Source: Salinimonas lutimaris (GTDB lineage: Bacteria; Pseudomonadota; Gammaproteobacteria; Enterobacterales; Alteromonadaceae). Taken from it: a DNA stretch of 64,000 nucleotides. Location: contig NZ_CP036536.1 in assembly GCF_005222225.1 (NCBI RefSeq), positions 1,884,001-1,948,000 of the forward strand, given 5' to 3'. How positions within the stretch are numbered: the stretch's first letter is position 1; every line of letters starts with the position of its first letter. The position numbers were made by a program, and so were the translations under genes. The notes beneath the pieces were generated by a model. That model saw nothing but the letters and a program-made list of their open reading frames with translations, did not search any database and was not told where the DNA came from. Positions 51,490 through 63,047 of this stretch are shown here, one piece after another.

Positions 51490-51504
51490 CGTAATTTTAT
51501 TACA
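51490..51504. promoter_or_regulatory. Putative HexR operator upstream of pyk
   Basis: CGTAATTTTATTACA, a TGTAAT-N3-ATTACA palindrome with a single change from the consensus outer base, about 96 bp before the pyk start. A weaker overlapping copy (TGTAATCACTTTACG) begins at 51477. Confidence 0.55.
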
Positions 51505-51682
51505 ATATAGTAGTGGAATCTTGCATTAATGTGAATTGTGTAGAATTTTTTTCAAACTGGATGTACCAGTTAGTTCTCACTCAGTGATGCAGATTACGGC
51601 AGCACGATGGTGTATATGAACACAATACAGCCAAAAAGTTTCAGTGTAACTGGTAAGAGGTGAGAAGCGGACCAACCCAATA

Positions 51683-51710
51683 ATAAAAACGCAGCACCAT
51701 GGCTGCGTTT
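51683..51710 (-). terminator. hexR terminator
   Basis: Minus strand: AAACGCAGC, short loop, GCTGCGTTT followed by T residues. Confidence 0.8.
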
Positions 51711-51738
51711 GTTCAAAGATTGTTTAGAGCGGCATGTG

Positions 51739-52587
51739 TCATTCCCGACGCTCAAACCGAGAGCCGCGCAGGGTGTCTTTTACCCGTTTCAGGTTTTCCC
51801 GAAACTTATTGCCCCGGCGTAAGGTAAACCCCGTAGCCAGCACATCCACCAGGGTCAGCTGGGCAATGCGCGAGGCCATAGGCATATACATATCGGTGTC
51901 TTCAGGGACCTCGAGCGACAATACATAGCTGCATTCTTTGGCCAGCGGACTGTCACCAGAGGTAATGCCGACGACGGTGGCATCATTGTTGCGGGCGATC
52001 TGGGCTATTTCCACCAGACTCTTAGTCCGGCCGGTATGCGAAAATAGCACCACAACATCGCCATCGGTGCAGTTCATGCAGCTCATTCGCTGCATTAGAA
52101 TATCTTCAAAATACACTACCGGTACATTAAAGCGGAAAAACTTATTCAGGGCATCGTGGGCTACAGAGGCAGAGGCACCTAAACCAAAAAAAGAAATTTT
52201 TTGTGCCTGGGTTAACAGATCAACAACCCGGTTTACCACGTTTACATCGATAGACTGTCGAGCCACCTCAAGCGATGCCATGGTCGATTCAAAGATTTTA
52301 TTAGTGTATTCCTGCGGTCCGTCGTTTTCATCTACATGACGGTTTACATAAGGTGTACCATTTGCGAGGCTTTGAGCCAGATGCAGTTTAAAGTCCGGAA
52401 ACCCTTTCGTGTCCAGACGACGACAAAAACGATTAACGGTTGGCTCGCTGACATCTGACATTTTTGCCAGGGTGGCAATGCTGGAGTGAATAGCGGTTTG
52501 AGGGTTTGACAGAATAATTTCTGCAACCTTTCTTTCAGATTTGCTGAAAACACTTTTGTTCTGGGTTATTTTTTCAAGAATATTCAT
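51739..52587 (-). CDS. hexR: HexR, RpiR-family regulator of central carbon metabolism
   Basis: 282 residues from ATG 52587. The helix-turn-helix is ATLAKMSDVSEPTVNRFCRR (about 40-60). The SIS domain has KISFFGLGASASVAHDALNK and VVLFSHTGRTKSLVEIAQIA. HexR senses the Entner-Doudoroff intermediate KDPG. It is divergent from zwf with a palindromic site between them, the classical arrangement. Confidence 0.94.
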   Translation of the reverse strand: MNILEKITQNKSVFSKSERKVAEIILSNPQTAIHSSIATLAKMSDVSEPTVNRFCRRLDTKGFPDFKLHLAQSLANGTPYVNRHVDENDGPQEYTNKIFESTMASLEVARQSIDVNVVNRVVDLLTQAQKISFFGLGASASVAHDALNKFFRFNVPVVYFEDILMQRMSCMNCTDGDVVVLFSHTGRTKSLVEIAQIARNNDATVVGITSGDSPLAKECSYVLSLEVPEDTDMYMPMASRIAQLTLVDVLATGFTLRRGNKFRENLKRVKDTLRGSRFERRE

Positions 52588-52753
52588 ACGGCTAAAGCAC
52601 TTAGTCAATTGTTCGGGCCACTGCTCAAACGCCTATACTACTAAATGTCGTCGTTGAAACAAGAAAAATGTAATTTTTTAACAGTTTTACTTACAAAATC
52701 TGCCCTCATTTTAGCAGGCTCTTTTGCAGATGTATGGATGGTTAATACAAAGT

Positions 52754-52768
52754 TGTAATTTTACTACA
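52754..52768. promoter_or_regulatory. Putative HexR operator between hexR and zwf
   Basis: TGTAATTTTACTACA, a near-palindrome of the HexR type, 91 bp before zwf. A second, less regular copy, TGTAATTTTTTAACA, is at 52669-52683, nearer hexR, and could serve autoregulation. Confidence 0.6.
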
Positions 52769-52859
52769 TTTGGTGTTAACTATGGGGCAATACCATCAGG
52801 GTAACTGTATACTTTGCCTGTAAACAGTGGCTCTACTACTTATAAAGAAGGTCGACAAT

Positions 52860-54353
52860 ATGGTAATGGATAATTCATTTGAACCCTGTGATTTTGTGCT
52901 GTTCGGCACAATGGGTGACTTGTCGCGGCGTAAACTGTTACCGTCGCTATATCAGCTGGAAAAAGCCGAGCTGATTCATCCTGACACCACCATCATCGGT
53001 GTAGCCCGTCAGGAAATGAGCAAAGAAGATTATATCAGCGAAGTAAAAGCCAATATCGAAAAGTTTGGCGAGAAAAAACTTTGTGAAGAGACCTGGGCGC
53101 GTTTCAGTGAGCGTCTGCAATATATTCAGATCGACATGAAAAATATCGACAGCTACCAGCAACTGGACACCGCTGTTGACCCTGATCGCGTGATGGTGTG
53201 CTACCTGGCCACGCCGCCGGCTATTTACGGCGATATCTGTCGCGGTCTGCACGGCTGCAATATTATTGACAGCAGCGTACGTGTGGTACTGGAAAAACCC
53301 ATCGGTCACGATCTGGGCTCTTCAAAAGTGATTAACGATGAGGTCTCTGAGTACTTCAACGAATCACAAATCTACCGCATCGACCATTATCTGGGTAAAG
53401 AAACAGTACTTAACCTGATTGCTCTGCGTTTTGCCAACTCTATCTTTGCTACCAACTGGGATCACAACTGCATTGACCATGTGCAGATCAGTGTTGCCGA
53501 ATCGGTGGGCATTGAAGGGCGCTGGGGTTATTTTGATGACGCCGGTCAGATGCGCGATATGGTGCAAAACCACCTGTTACAGATTCTGAGCCTGGTCGCC
53601 ATGGAGCCGCCTGCGACGCTGGATGCTGACAGTATCCGTGATGAAAAACTCAAAGTGCTTAAAGCACTGCGTCGCATTGATGCCTCAAACGTGAATGACA
53701 CCACTGTACGTGGTCAGTACACGGCGGGTTTTGTTAAGGGTAATGAAGTGCCCGGGTATCTGGAAGAAGACGACGCCAACACCCGCAGCAAAACCGAAAC
53801 TTTTGTGGCCATCAAAGCGGAGATTGACAACTGGCGCTGGGCCGGTGTGCCATTCTACCTGCGTACTGGTAAGCGTATGCCAACCAAGGTTTCTGAGGTT
53901 GTCATTTACTTTAAACGTCAGCCGCACAATCTGTTTGGTGACAGCTTCAACAGCCTGCCGCCCAATAAGCTGGTGATTCGTCTGCAGCCTGACGAGGGTG
54001 TTGAAATCACCGTGATGAATAAGGTGCCGGGACTGACCAGCTCGGGCTCCATGGATCTGCAAAAATCCAAACTGGATTTGAGTTTCTCAGAAGCCTTCTC
54101 TGAAGAGCGTATTCCCGATGCATACGAAAAGCTGCTGCTGGAAGTGATGCTGGGTAACCAGGCACTGTTTGTACGCCGCGATGAAGTGGAACACGCCTGG
54201 AAATGGGTAGATTCTATCTTAGAAGCATGGAAACACTCTGCTGAGCCACCAGAGCCTTATCAGGCAGGTACCTGGGGGCCGGTTGCCTCAATTGGTCTGC
54301 TGGCACGGGAAAACCGCAGCTGGTATGAAAGCAAACTGACAAAGAAGAAATAA
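52860..54353 (+). CDS. zwf: Glucose-6-phosphate 1-dehydrogenase
   Basis: 497 residues from ATG 52860, preceded by AAGAAGG. FVLFGTMGDLSRRKLLPSLY is the NADP site and RIDHYLGKETVLNL carries the catalytic His and Lys. FYLRTGKRMPTKVSEVVI is the substrate region. First enzyme of the operon feeding the Entner-Doudoroff pathway; one base separates it from pgl. Confidence 0.97.
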   Translation: MVMDNSFEPCDFVLFGTMGDLSRRKLLPSLYQLEKAELIHPDTTIIGVARQEMSKEDYISEVKANIEKFGEKKLCEETWARFSERLQYIQIDMKNIDSYQQLDTAVDPDRVMVCYLATPPAIYGDICRGLHGCNIIDSSVRVVLEKPIGHDLGSSKVINDEVSEYFNESQIYRIDHYLGKETVLNLIALRFANSIFATNWDHNCIDHVQISVAESVGIEGRWGYFDDAGQMRDMVQNHLLQILSLVAMEPPATLDADSIRDEKLKVLKALRRIDASNVNDTTVRGQYTAGFVKGNEVPGYLEEDDANTRSKTETFVAIKAEIDNWRWAGVPFYLRTGKRMPTKVSEVVIYFKRQPHNLFGDSFNSLPPNKLVIRLQPDEGVEITVMNKVPGLTSSGSMDLQKSKLDLSFSEAFSEERIPDAYEKLLLEVMLGNQALFVRRDEVEHAWKWVDSILEAWKHSAEPPEPYQAGTWGPVASIGLLARENRSWYESKLTKKK

Positions 54354-54354
54354 G

Positions 54355-55047
54355 ATGGCACTAACTGAAAAATTATTCGACAGCGCTGACACGCTGGCAA
54401 CCGAATTTGCCCAGACGCTGACTGATATTCTTAAGGCCGGGATTGAGGCGCGCGGTCGTGCCAGCCTGGTGGTCAGTGGCGGCCGTACGCCGGCGGCGTT
54501 GTTTAATACACTGAGCAACACCGACCTGGCATGGGATAAAGTCGATATCACCCTGGCAGATGAGCGTTGGGTGGATGAAGATCATGATGCAAGTAATGCT
54601 GCATCAGTACGCAAAAACCTGCTTCAAAATAAAGCGTCGGCAGCTAATTTTGTCACGCCCAAAACCGCTGATGCTGATGCCAATGATGCTATTGCAGAAG
54701 TTGAAAACCGTATTTCCAGCTTTTCACAGCCATTTGATGCGCTGATCCTGGGCATGGGTGAAGACGGTCATACAGCGTCACTGTTTCCGTGCTCAGAGCA
54801 GGTGGCAGACGGGCTGAACATGAGCAGTGGTAAAATCTGCATTGCGGTACAGCCAACTACGGCACCGCATCAGCGTATCTCGCTGACACTGCCGGCACTG
54901 CTGAACAGCCGTAACATCTTTTTACACCTGACCGGTGACGCCAAAAAAGAGGTTCTTAAAGACGCTCTGGCAAACAATACCGAACTTGAAAAACCCGTTA
55001 CCGCAGTCGTCAACCGGGCTCCGGTCACACTAATGTGGGCGCCCTAG
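54355..55047 (+). CDS. pgl: 6-phosphogluconolactonase
   Basis: 230 residues. SLVVSGGRTPAALFNTLS, DITLADERWVDEDHDASNA and ILGMGEDGHTASLFPCSEQV are the family motifs. Hydrolyses 6-phosphogluconolactone. 1 bp after zwf, 9 bp before edd. Confidence 0.95.
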   Translation: MALTEKLFDSADTLATEFAQTLTDILKAGIEARGRASLVVSGGRTPAALFNTLSNTDLAWDKVDITLADERWVDEDHDASNAASVRKNLLQNKASAANFVTPKTADADANDAIAEVENRISSFSQPFDALILGMGEDGHTASLFPCSEQVADGLNMSSGKICIAVQPTTAPHQRISLTLPALLNSRNIFLHLTGDAKKEVLKDALANNTELEKPVTAVVNRAPVTLMWAP

Positions 55048-55056
55048 GAGATTACG

Positions 55057-56886
55057 ATGAATAACCAAATCGCTGAAATTACTCAGCGCATTATTGAACG
55101 CAGCAAAGATACCCGCAAAGCGTACCTGGCTAAAATTGAGCGCGCTCGTCGTCAGGGCCCGTTCCGTGGCGAGTTGTCCTGCGGTAACCTGGCTCACGGG
55201 TTTGCTGCCTGTGGCGCTGAGGAAAAGTCTGACCTGCGCAGCATGACCAAGTCGAATATTGCCATTGTTTCGGCTTATAACGACATGCTTTCAGCACACC
55301 AGCCGTATGAAACATATCCGGCGATGATTAAAGACGCCATTAAGCAGGTAGGCAGTGTAGCGCAGTTTGCCGGTGGTGTACCGGCGATGTGTGACGGCGT
55401 TACCCAGGGTAATGCCGGCATGGATCTGAGCCTGATGAGCCGCGATGTGATTGCGCAGTCGGCGGCTGTGGCGCTGTCGCATAATATGTTTGACGGTGCC
55501 CTGATGCTGGGGATTTGCGACAAAATCGTGCCCGGACTACTGATGGGCGCGCTGTCATTCGGACATCTGCCTACTGTATTTGTTCCGGCCGGCCCGATGC
55601 CCTCTGGTTTGCCAAATAAAGAAAAAGCCCGTGTTCGTCAGGAATTTGCCGAAGGCAAAGTAGGTCGCGATGCGTTGCTTGAGGCTGAATCACAGTCTTA
55701 CCATTCTGCCGGCACCTGTACGTTCTACGGTACGGCAAACTCTAACCAGCTGGTTGTGGAAATGATGGGTCTGCACCTGCCAGGATCTTCATTTGTGAAT
55801 CCGGGCACACCACTGCGTGATGCGCTGACCAAAGCCGCCGCGGTTCAGACTACCCGTCTGACTGACCTGACCGACAATTACACGCCCATCGGCCATATTG
55901 TTGATGAAAAAGCGATGGTAAATGGTCTGGTCGCACTACTGGCAACGGGTGGGTCGACCAACCACACCATGCACCTGATTGCTGTTGCCCGTTCTGCCGG
56001 TATCCTGATTAACTGGGATGATTTTTCTGAAATCTCCAATGCGGTACCACTGCTGACCCGTATCTACCCTAATGGTTCTGCCGATATTAACCACTTTGTG
56101 GCAGCCGGTGGTATGGCGCTGTTATTCAAACAGCTGCTGGATGCCGGACTGATGCATAACGATGTGAAAACCATCTGTGGTGATGGTCTTGACCGTTACA
56201 CCAAAGAGCCGCGTCTGGAAGATGGCGAGCTGGTTTGGCGCGATGGAGCTGATACGTCTCATGATCCTGAAGTATTTGCTTCTGTGGCAACGCCGTTTAA
56301 GCCCGATGGCGGCCTGAGCGTACTGGACGGAAATCTGGGCCGTGCTGTGATTAAGACCTCTGCGCTGCCAACACCGCATTGTCACATCAAGGCACCGGCG
56401 GTGGTATTTGAAGATCAGTTTGAGCTGGATGGCGCGTTTAAAAACGGCGAGCTGAATAAAGACTGTATCGTGGTCGTTCGCTTCCAGGGACCATCGGCTA
56501 TCGGTATGCCTGAACTGCACCGCCTGACGCCACCACTGGGTGTGCTGCAGGATCGCGGCTACAAAGTGGCGCTGGTTACAGACGGACGTATGTCCGGCGC
56601 ATCCGGCAAGGTACCGGCAGCAATCCACGTTACCCCTGAAGCATTTAACGGCGGCCTGCTGGCCAAAGTTCACACCGGCGACATGGTAGAGCTGAACACC
56701 CAGACCGGTGAACTGACCCTGTGCGTTGAGCAGGCAGAACTGGATGCCCGTGAACCGGCCGTGGCACAACTGGCCAGCCATCATGAAGGCATGGGCCGGG
56801 AAATGTTCGGTGGAATGCGCTCTGTACTGACCGGTGCAGAAGAAGGGGCATGTTCATTGTTTTATACCCAGGAGCAGGCTAAATGA
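55057..56886 (+). CDS. edd: 6-phosphogluconate dehydratase
   Basis: 609 residues. Iron-sulfur dehydratase of the IlvD/Edd family: [60 protein letters not shown], the [11 protein letters not shown] motif and [20 protein letters not shown]. It makes KDPG. Overlaps glk by 4 bp. Confidence 0.97.
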   Translation: MNNQIAEITQRIIERSKDTRKAYLAKIERARRQGPFRGELSCGNLAHGFAACGAEEKSDLRSMTKSNIAIVSAYNDMLSAHQPYETYPAMIKDAIKQVGSVAQFAGGVPAMCDGVTQGNAGMDLSLMSRDVIAQSAAVALSHNMFDGALMLGICDKIVPGLLMGALSFGHLPTVFVPAGPMPSGLPNKEKARVRQEFAEGKVGRDALLEAESQSYHSAGTCTFYGTANSNQLVVEMMGLHLPGSSFVNPGTPLRDALTKAAAVQTTRLTDLTDNYTPIGHIVDEKAMVNGLVALLATGGSTNHTMHLIAVARSAGILINWDDFSEISNAVPLLTRIYPNGSADINHFVAAGGMALLFKQLLDAGLMHNDVKTICGDGLDRYTKEPRLEDGELVWRDGADTSHDPEVFASVATPFKPDGGLSVLDGNLGRAVIKTSALPTPHCHIKAPAVVFEDQFELDGAFKNGELNKDCIVVVRFQGPSAIGMPELHRLTPPLGVLQDRGYKVALVTDGRMSGASGKVPAAIHVTPEAFNGGLLAKVHTGDMVELNTQTGELTLCVEQAELDAREPAVAQLASHHEGMGREMFGGMRSVLTGAEEGACSLFYTQEQAK

Positions 56887-57836
56887 GTGACATGTTCGTC
56901 GCTGATGTTGGCGGGACCAATGCGCGTCTCGCCCGGGTAACCGAATCTGGTGTGGCAGATATTAAAAAATATATCTGTAATGACTTTGCCAGCATTGATC
57001 TGGTTATCAAAGCGTATTTTGACGATATGCCGCAACATAATTTTACTCGCGGTTGTATTGCGATTGCCTGCCCGGTACTGGGCGATTTGGTGGAGATGAC
57101 CAATCACAGCTGGGCGTTTTCCCAGACGGCACTCAAACAGCAGCTGCGCCTGAATGATTTATACGTAATTAACGATTTCACCGCGGTAGCGCATTCGCTG
57201 CCTACGCTTGGCAACGAACAGGTCGTGCAGATTGGAACTGGTACAGCGTTAGAGAGCGGCAATATAGCGGTGTTCGGACCGGGTACTGGCTTAGGGGTTG
57301 AGCACATTACCATGACGACCTCTGGCTGGCAGACGCTGGACGGTGAGGGCGGTCATGCAGATTTTGCACCGGTGGATGAAACCGATGTAATTATCTGGCG
57401 TTATTTGCAAAACCTGCATGGCCGGGCGTCTGCAGAAGAAGTGATGTCAGGGCGTGGTATTCTCAATATCTATCATGCGCTGGCGCAGGCAAAAGGCAGT
57501 GACGTAAGCTTTACCGATCCTGCCGAGGTGACCTCACGAGCACTGGATGGCAGCTGTGAGATTTGTGAATCTGCGCTGCGTCAGTTCTGCCGAATCATGG
57601 GCAGCTTTGCCGGTAATCTGGCGCTGAATATGGCGACCACCGGTGGTATTTTTATTGGTGGCGGGATTGCCAACCGGTTTGCTGACTTTTTACAAGACAG
57701 TGATTTCCGTGCACGTTTTGAAGCCAAAGGGCAGATGAAACATTACGTAAAAGATATCCCGACTTATCTGATTGCTGAGCCCGATCATGGCTTATTGGGT
57801 GCCTCAGCCTATCTTAAACAACATACTGCGAGTTAA
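56883..57836 (+). CDS. glk: Glucokinase
   Basis: 317 residues. [16 protein letters not shown] is the phosphate-binding loop and the catalytic Asp is in [31 protein letters not shown] and [15 protein letters not shown], then [13 protein letters not shown], complete the E. coli-type (hexokinase-superfamily, non-ROK) enzyme. Supplies glucose-6-phosphate to the operon. Confidence 0.96.
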   Translation: MSDMFVADVGGTNARLARVTESGVADIKKYICNDFASIDLVIKAYFDDMPQHNFTRGCIAIACPVLGDLVEMTNHSWAFSQTALKQQLRLNDLYVINDFTAVAHSLPTLGNEQVVQIGTGTALESGNIAVFGPGTGLGVEHITMTTSGWQTLDGEGGHADFAPVDETDVIIWRYLQNLHGRASAEEVMSGRGILNIYHALAQAKGSDVSFTDPAEVTSRALDGSCEICESALRQFCRIMGSFAGNLALNMATTGGIFIGGGIANRFADFLQDSDFRARFEAKGQMKHYVKDIPTYLIAEPDHGLLGASAYLKQHTAS

Positions 57837-57838
57837 TC

Positions 57839-58483
57839 ATGACAACAAACTGGAAATTATCCCCGGCGGAAATCTTTGCGGCTGGCCCCGTTGTACCAGT
57901 ACTGGTAATTAACGATGTGGAAAAAGCCGTACCGCTTGCCAAGGCGCTGATGGCGGGTGGGATTAAAGTGCTTGAGGTGACGCTAAGAACACCAGTGGCA
58001 CTTGATGTCATCAAACGTATTGCGCAGGAAGTACCCGATGCACTAATTGGTGCTGGTACGGTGACCAATGCCCAGCAGCTTAAAGAAGTGGTTGAGGCAG
58101 GCGCTAAGTTTGCTATCAGTCCGGGTATGACCAGTGATCTGCTTAAAGCGGGTCACGAATACGATATTCCGTTGATCCCGGGTATCTCATCAACATCTGA
58201 TCTGATGACTGCCAAAGACGCCGGATATTCATTTTTGAAGTTCTTCCCGGCAGAAGCCTCTGGCGGGGTGAAAGCGATTAAGTCAATCAGCGGCCCGTTC
58301 CCGGACGTAACGTTCTGCCCAACAGGTGGTATCAGTCTGGCCAACTACAATGACTACCTGGCGCTGAAAAATGTGGTGTGTGTCGGTGGTTCATGGGTAG
58401 CCCCCGATGATGCGATTGACTCAGGCGACTGGGAGCGTATTACAACCCTGGCCAAAGAAGCAGTTGCCGGCGCAAAAGCCTAA
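57839..58483 (+). CDS. eda: KDPG aldolase (2-keto-3-deoxy-6-phosphogluconate aldolase)
   Basis: 214 residues. [59 protein letters not shown] and the Schiff-base Lys in [30 protein letters not shown] binds phosphate. It splits KDPG into pyruvate and glyceraldehyde-3-phosphate, last gene of the operon. Confidence 0.97.
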   Translation: MTTNWKLSPAEIFAAGPVVPVLVINDVEKAVPLAKALMAGGIKVLEVTLRTPVALDVIKRIAQEVPDALIGAGTVTNAQQLKEVVEAGAKFAISPGMTSDLLKAGHEYDIPLIPGISSTSDLMTAKDAGYSFLKFFPAEASGGVKAIKSISGPFPDVTFCPTGGISLANYNDYLALKNVVCVGGSWVAPDDAIDSGDWERITTLAKEAVAGAKA

Positions 58484-58504
58484 ACCCACTGTGAAATGTT
58501 AAGA

Positions 58505-58536
58505 CAAAAAAACCAGCGGAATGCTGGTTTTTTTAT
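58505..58536. terminator. eda terminator (also usable for the mutarotase gene)
   Basis: AAACCAGC, loop GGAAT, GCTGGTTT with an A-run before and T-run after. Confidence 0.85.
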
Positions 58537-58552
58537 GTCTGAAAACAGGTCT

Positions 58553-59398
58553 CTAGCAGATGGTTTGAACCAGGCTGTGACTGTCTTGCGGCGCCAGCGT
58601 GACACCGTCGGTACAGGCGGTTTCCACGCAGACCATGTGCTTATAGCCAAACGCATCCATATCCGCGATACTGGCCGCGCCCAGCCACGGGTTCCAGATA
58701 ACCATTGAATCGTGACCTGATGACACCACCCGGGTTCTGGCCAGATCTTTTTCGCTGATCACCACCTCAGGCGTAGCATGCTGGTGAATCCGATCGGTCT
58801 CGCCACTGATTTTATAAGGCTGCGGAGTGGTTTTTACTGCCCAGTTTTCCAGTTTGTCCTTGTATTCACCCTCAATGCCGGTAAGCGTGACATGCTGGAT
58901 GTCATCTACCTGGAAATAGCTGTGCAACGCAGTATTAAAGGTAAAGGGAACCAGTCCGCTGTTGGTGGTTTTCAGGGTGACTGTCAGAGTCTCCGCCACT
59001 TCAATAGTGAGCGACACATTACAGTCATACTCAAAACCATTGCCCCGGGTAAAGGTAGGACGCAAGACCAACAAGGTGCCGCTATCGGTATCTTCACTGT
59101 GCTGAATTTTCCACACCTGTGAGCGCAGATAGCCGTGGGCAGGTAACTGACCTTTTTCGCGACCATGGTCATCACTGAACCAGGGCCAGCATACGGGAAT
59201 ACCACCCCGGATGGGCTTTTCCCCACTGAGCACAGCATGGGGGCTGAGCCATAGACGCTCCTGGCCATCCTGTTTAGGAATATAAGACAGAATATGCCCA
59301 CCGAATAAGCTGACCCGGGCAGTGGCAAATGCGTTATCGATATCTAAAAAGGTAACGCCGGAGACTTCGCTGACCTGGATGCTTTGTGCAATACTCAT
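58553..59398 (-). CDS. yeaD: D-hexose-6-phosphate mutarotase (YeaD-like)
   Basis: 281 residues of the galactose mutarotase fold. GEKPIRGGIPVCWPWFSDD with HGYLRSQVWKI supplies the active-site region, FNTALHSYFQVDDIQ the catalytic His, and VVISEKDLARTRVVSS follows. Interconverts alpha and beta glucose-6-phosphate. Convergent with eda; it sits beside gap, as yeaD does in E. coli. Confidence 0.9.
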   Translation of the reverse strand: MSIAQSIQVSEVSGVTFLDIDNAFATARVSLFGGHILSYIPKQDGQERLWLSPHAVLSGEKPIRGGIPVCWPWFSDDHGREKGQLPAHGYLRSQVWKIQHSEDTDSGTLLVLRPTFTRGNGFEYDCNVSLTIEVAETLTVTLKTTNSGLVPFTFNTALHSYFQVDDIQHVTLTGIEGEYKDKLENWAVKTTPQPYKISGETDRIHQHATPEVVISEKDLARTRVVSSGHDSMVIWNPWLGAASIADMDAFGYKHMVCVETACTDGVTLAPQDSHSLVQTIC

Positions 59399-59453
59399 AG
59401 AATAAATGTCCTGCCTTGTACATGACGTAAAAATTGATTATACGTTATAGAAT

Positions 59454-59489
59454 AAAAAAAAGGTGCGAGAAATATCGCACCTTTTTTGT
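59454..59489 (-). terminator. gap terminator
   Basis: AGGTGCGA and TCGCACCT around a six-base loop, flanked by A-run and T-run; on the minus strand it follows gap. Confidence 0.85.
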
Positions 59490-59526
59490 TATTTCTTGTG
59501 ACCTTAGACCAGAACAGTCGTTCGGC

Positions 59527-60531
<1,005 letters not shown>

Positions 60532-60762
60532 CTATAAATGAGTGAGTGAAAAAAAATTACGTAAAGTATGGATCAAAATGGCATACTTAGCAAAACAAAA
60601 AGCAAATATGTTGCTTAATTACGAAAAAGCAACTATGCAAACGTATTCAGTTTCGCGAACCCCTGACTTTCAACAATAATGTTAAAAGTTTGTAGGGTAG
60701 CGAAAAATATGCTTTATCATAGGCATGCGCTACATCACCGTCTGTTACAGGAATACGATTCA

Positions 60763-62970
60763 ATGACAAATAATGTGTTGCAAACCCTGGTAGAGATGCG
60801 TGGCATCGAGTCCAACTACGTCGATGCCTGGGGCAAACCTGCCACAATTGCCCAGAGCAGCAAAGCAAAGCTTCTTAATGCGCTGGGATACGACACCAGT
60901 AATGATGAGGCTGTTGTTGCTCAGCTTGATACTGAGGCCTCTCAGTACTGGCAGAATCCGTTGAACCCGGTGCTGGTTACCCGGGTGTCTGAAACCTTAC
61001 AGTTTCCGTTACGGTTACCAATTGATTTGGTGAACGATACCTACACTCTGGTTCTGACTACCGAAAGCGGTCAACAGTTCACTCAAACTATTACTCCGGT
61101 AGACACTCAACTGATCAATGTGGCTGAGCTGGACGGCGTAGAGTTTCAGGAGTATGTCGCCGCTTTTGATCAAACCGTTGAGCCTGGCTATCACCGTATC
61201 GCGTTATTTGTTGAAGGTGATGAAGAAGAGCTGGCTGCGATGCGCCTGATTATGGCACCCGATTCCTGTTTTATGCCTGAGCCGATTAAGCAGGGTAAAA
61301 AGATCTGGGGCCTGAGTGTACAGCTGTATTGTGTCAGAAGTGAAACAAACTGGGGCATTGGTGATTTTTCCGATTTAAGCCGCCTGGTGAAAGAAGCGTC
61401 TGCCAACGGGGCTGACTTTATTGGCCTTAATCCGATTCATTCACTGTATCCGGCCAACCCGGATGCGTGCTCGCCCTATGGCCCCTCATCACGTCGCTGG
61501 CTGAACTTCCTGTATCTGGATGTCACGGCCATTGAAGGTTATCAGGATGCTGATATTCAGGCACTGGTAAACGATACGGCGTTTACCGAGCGACTGGCCC
61601 ATGCCCGCAATACAGAGTACGTAGACTATGGTGCTGTTTCTGCCCTGAAACTGGAGATTCTAAGCGCCTTATTCAAAAAGTATCAAAAACAGCATCTGCA
61701 AAAATCCTCGGCGCAGAAAAAAGCTTTTGATGCGTTTATTGAAGAGGGCGGGGAAAGCCTGAACATGCTGGCTGTATACGATGTCATGCAGGAACAGCTG
61801 AAACAGGAAGGTAAACCAAGCTGGGGCTGGCCGGTATTCCCGCAAAAATTCAGTGAGTTTCATAAACCGGATGTGGCCAAGTTTGCCAAAAAACATGCCG
61901 CCCGGGTGACCTTCTATCAGTTTTTGCAATGGCAGGCCGCGCAACAGCTGGAGGCTGCTAATCAGGTTGCGGTGGATGCCGGCATGACCATTGGTATCTA
62001 CCGCGATCTGGCCGTAGGTGTCAGCGAGGGCAGCGCTGAAATCTGGGGCAACAAAGATTTGTACTGTGTAGATGCCAGCGTGGGTGCACCGCCGGATATT
62101 CTGGGCCCGCTGGGACAGAACTGGGGATTACCACCTATGGATCCCAAACGTCTGTACGAGCAGGGCTACCAGCCTATCATTGATTTATTCTCATCCAACA
62201 TGGCCTCTGCCGGTGCGCTGCGTATTGACCATGTCATGGCGCTATTACGTTTGTGGTGGGTACCCAAAGGTGATCATGCCCGCGATGGCGGCTATGTATA
62301 TTATCCGGTGGATGATTTACTGGGGATTCTGGCGCTGGAAAGTCATCGTAATCAGAACCTGGTCATTGGCGAAGACCTGGGCACAGTGCCAGATGAGATC
62401 CGTGGCAAACTGGCTGACAATGGTATCTACTCCTATCGGGTATTTTTCTTTGAGCAGGCCGAAGACGGCGGATTCTTCTCACCGTCTCATTATCCGGTTC
62501 AGTCGATGTCGACCCTGACCACCCACGACATGCCGACCCTGATTGGCTACTGGCATTGTCTGGATCTGGAACTGGGCAGAGACCTGGGGCTGTATCCGAC
62601 AGAAGAAATCTTAAGTACGCTGTACGCCAGCCGTCATGACAATAAACAATCGATTCTTGATACTCTGCACGGTCATGGGTCTGTGGATGACAGCGTTGGG
62701 CGGGATGTGGAATATACCGGTATGACCGAGGCGCTGAACTTTGGTTTACAAACTCATATGGCCACCGGCTCCAGTGCTCTGCTTAGTTTGCAGCTGGAAG
62801 ACTGGCTACAAATGGATAAACCTGTCAATATTCCCGGTACGTTCGATGAATACCCGAACTGGAAGCGTAAATTAAACCGGAATCTGGAAGACATCTTTAC
62901 CGATGACAAGCTGACCGGTCTGGCCGGGCGTTTAACGCAGGCCCGTCGGGATGCCTCTACCGATAAATAA
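60763..62970 (+). CDS. malQ: 4-alpha-glucanotransferase (amylomaltase)
   Basis: 735 residues from ATG 60763 (MTNNVLQTLVEMRGIESNYV). An N-terminal all-beta extension (about 80-170) is followed by a GH77 barrel. ADFIGLNPIHSLYPANPDAC, GIYRDLAVGVSEGSAEIWG, the nucleophile Asp in ALRIDHVMALLRLWWVPKG, the acid/base Glu in NLVIGEDLGTVPDEIRG and the Asp in TLTTHDMPTLIGYWH are all present. Transfers maltodextrin segments. glgB follows 77 bp later. Confidence 0.95.
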   Translation: MTNNVLQTLVEMRGIESNYVDAWGKPATIAQSSKAKLLNALGYDTSNDEAVVAQLDTEASQYWQNPLNPVLVTRVSETLQFPLRLPIDLVNDTYTLVLTTESGQQFTQTITPVDTQLINVAELDGVEFQEYVAAFDQTVEPGYHRIALFVEGDEEELAAMRLIMAPDSCFMPEPIKQGKKIWGLSVQLYCVRSETNWGIGDFSDLSRLVKEASANGADFIGLNPIHSLYPANPDACSPYGPSSRRWLNFLYLDVTAIEGYQDADIQALVNDTAFTERLAHARNTEYVDYGAVSALKLEILSALFKKYQKQHLQKSSAQKKAFDAFIEEGGESLNMLAVYDVMQEQLKQEGKPSWGWPVFPQKFSEFHKPDVAKFAKKHAARVTFYQFLQWQAAQQLEAANQVAVDAGMTIGIYRDLAVGVSEGSAEIWGNKDLYCVDASVGAPPDILGPLGQNWGLPPMDPKRLYEQGYQPIIDLFSSNMASAGALRIDHVMALLRLWWVPKGDHARDGGYVYYPVDDLLGILALESHRNQNLVIGEDLGTVPDEIRGKLADNGIYSYRVFFFEQAEDGGFFSPSHYPVQSMSTLTTHDMPTLIGYWHCLDLELGRDLGLYPTEEILSTLYASRHDNKQSILDTLHGHGSVDDSVGRDVEYTGMTEALNFGLQTHMATGSSALLSLQLEDWLQMDKPVNIPGTFDEYPNWKRKLNRNLEDIFTDDKLTGLAGRLTQARRDASTDK

Positions 62971-62975
62971 CTGTC

Positions 62976-62998
62976 AGGCCCGTATTCGGGCCTGTTTT
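62976..62998 (+). terminator. Hairpin between malQ and glgB
   Basis: AGGCCCG, loop TATT, CGGGCCT then GTTTTATTTT. Probably a partial terminator. Confidence 0.6.
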
Positions 62999-63047
62999 AT
63001 TTTGCTGACAGTCAGCGTATTGTCAGTCAGCTGTACAGGAGTACTTT

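Larger units (their letters stand above)
51395..51738. other. Region between pyk and hexR
   Basis: 344 bp with no gene. It holds the pyk promoter region with a HexR-like palindrome (51490-51504) and the hexR terminator (51683-51710). Between 51540 and 51680 nothing is recognised. Confidence 0.5.

Noticed and set aside
60549-60570. HexR site in front of gap
   Set aside because: A segment resembling part of the pyk region (ACTTTACGTAATTTT on the minus strand) occurs, but the TGTAAT-N3-ATTACA palindrome is absent.
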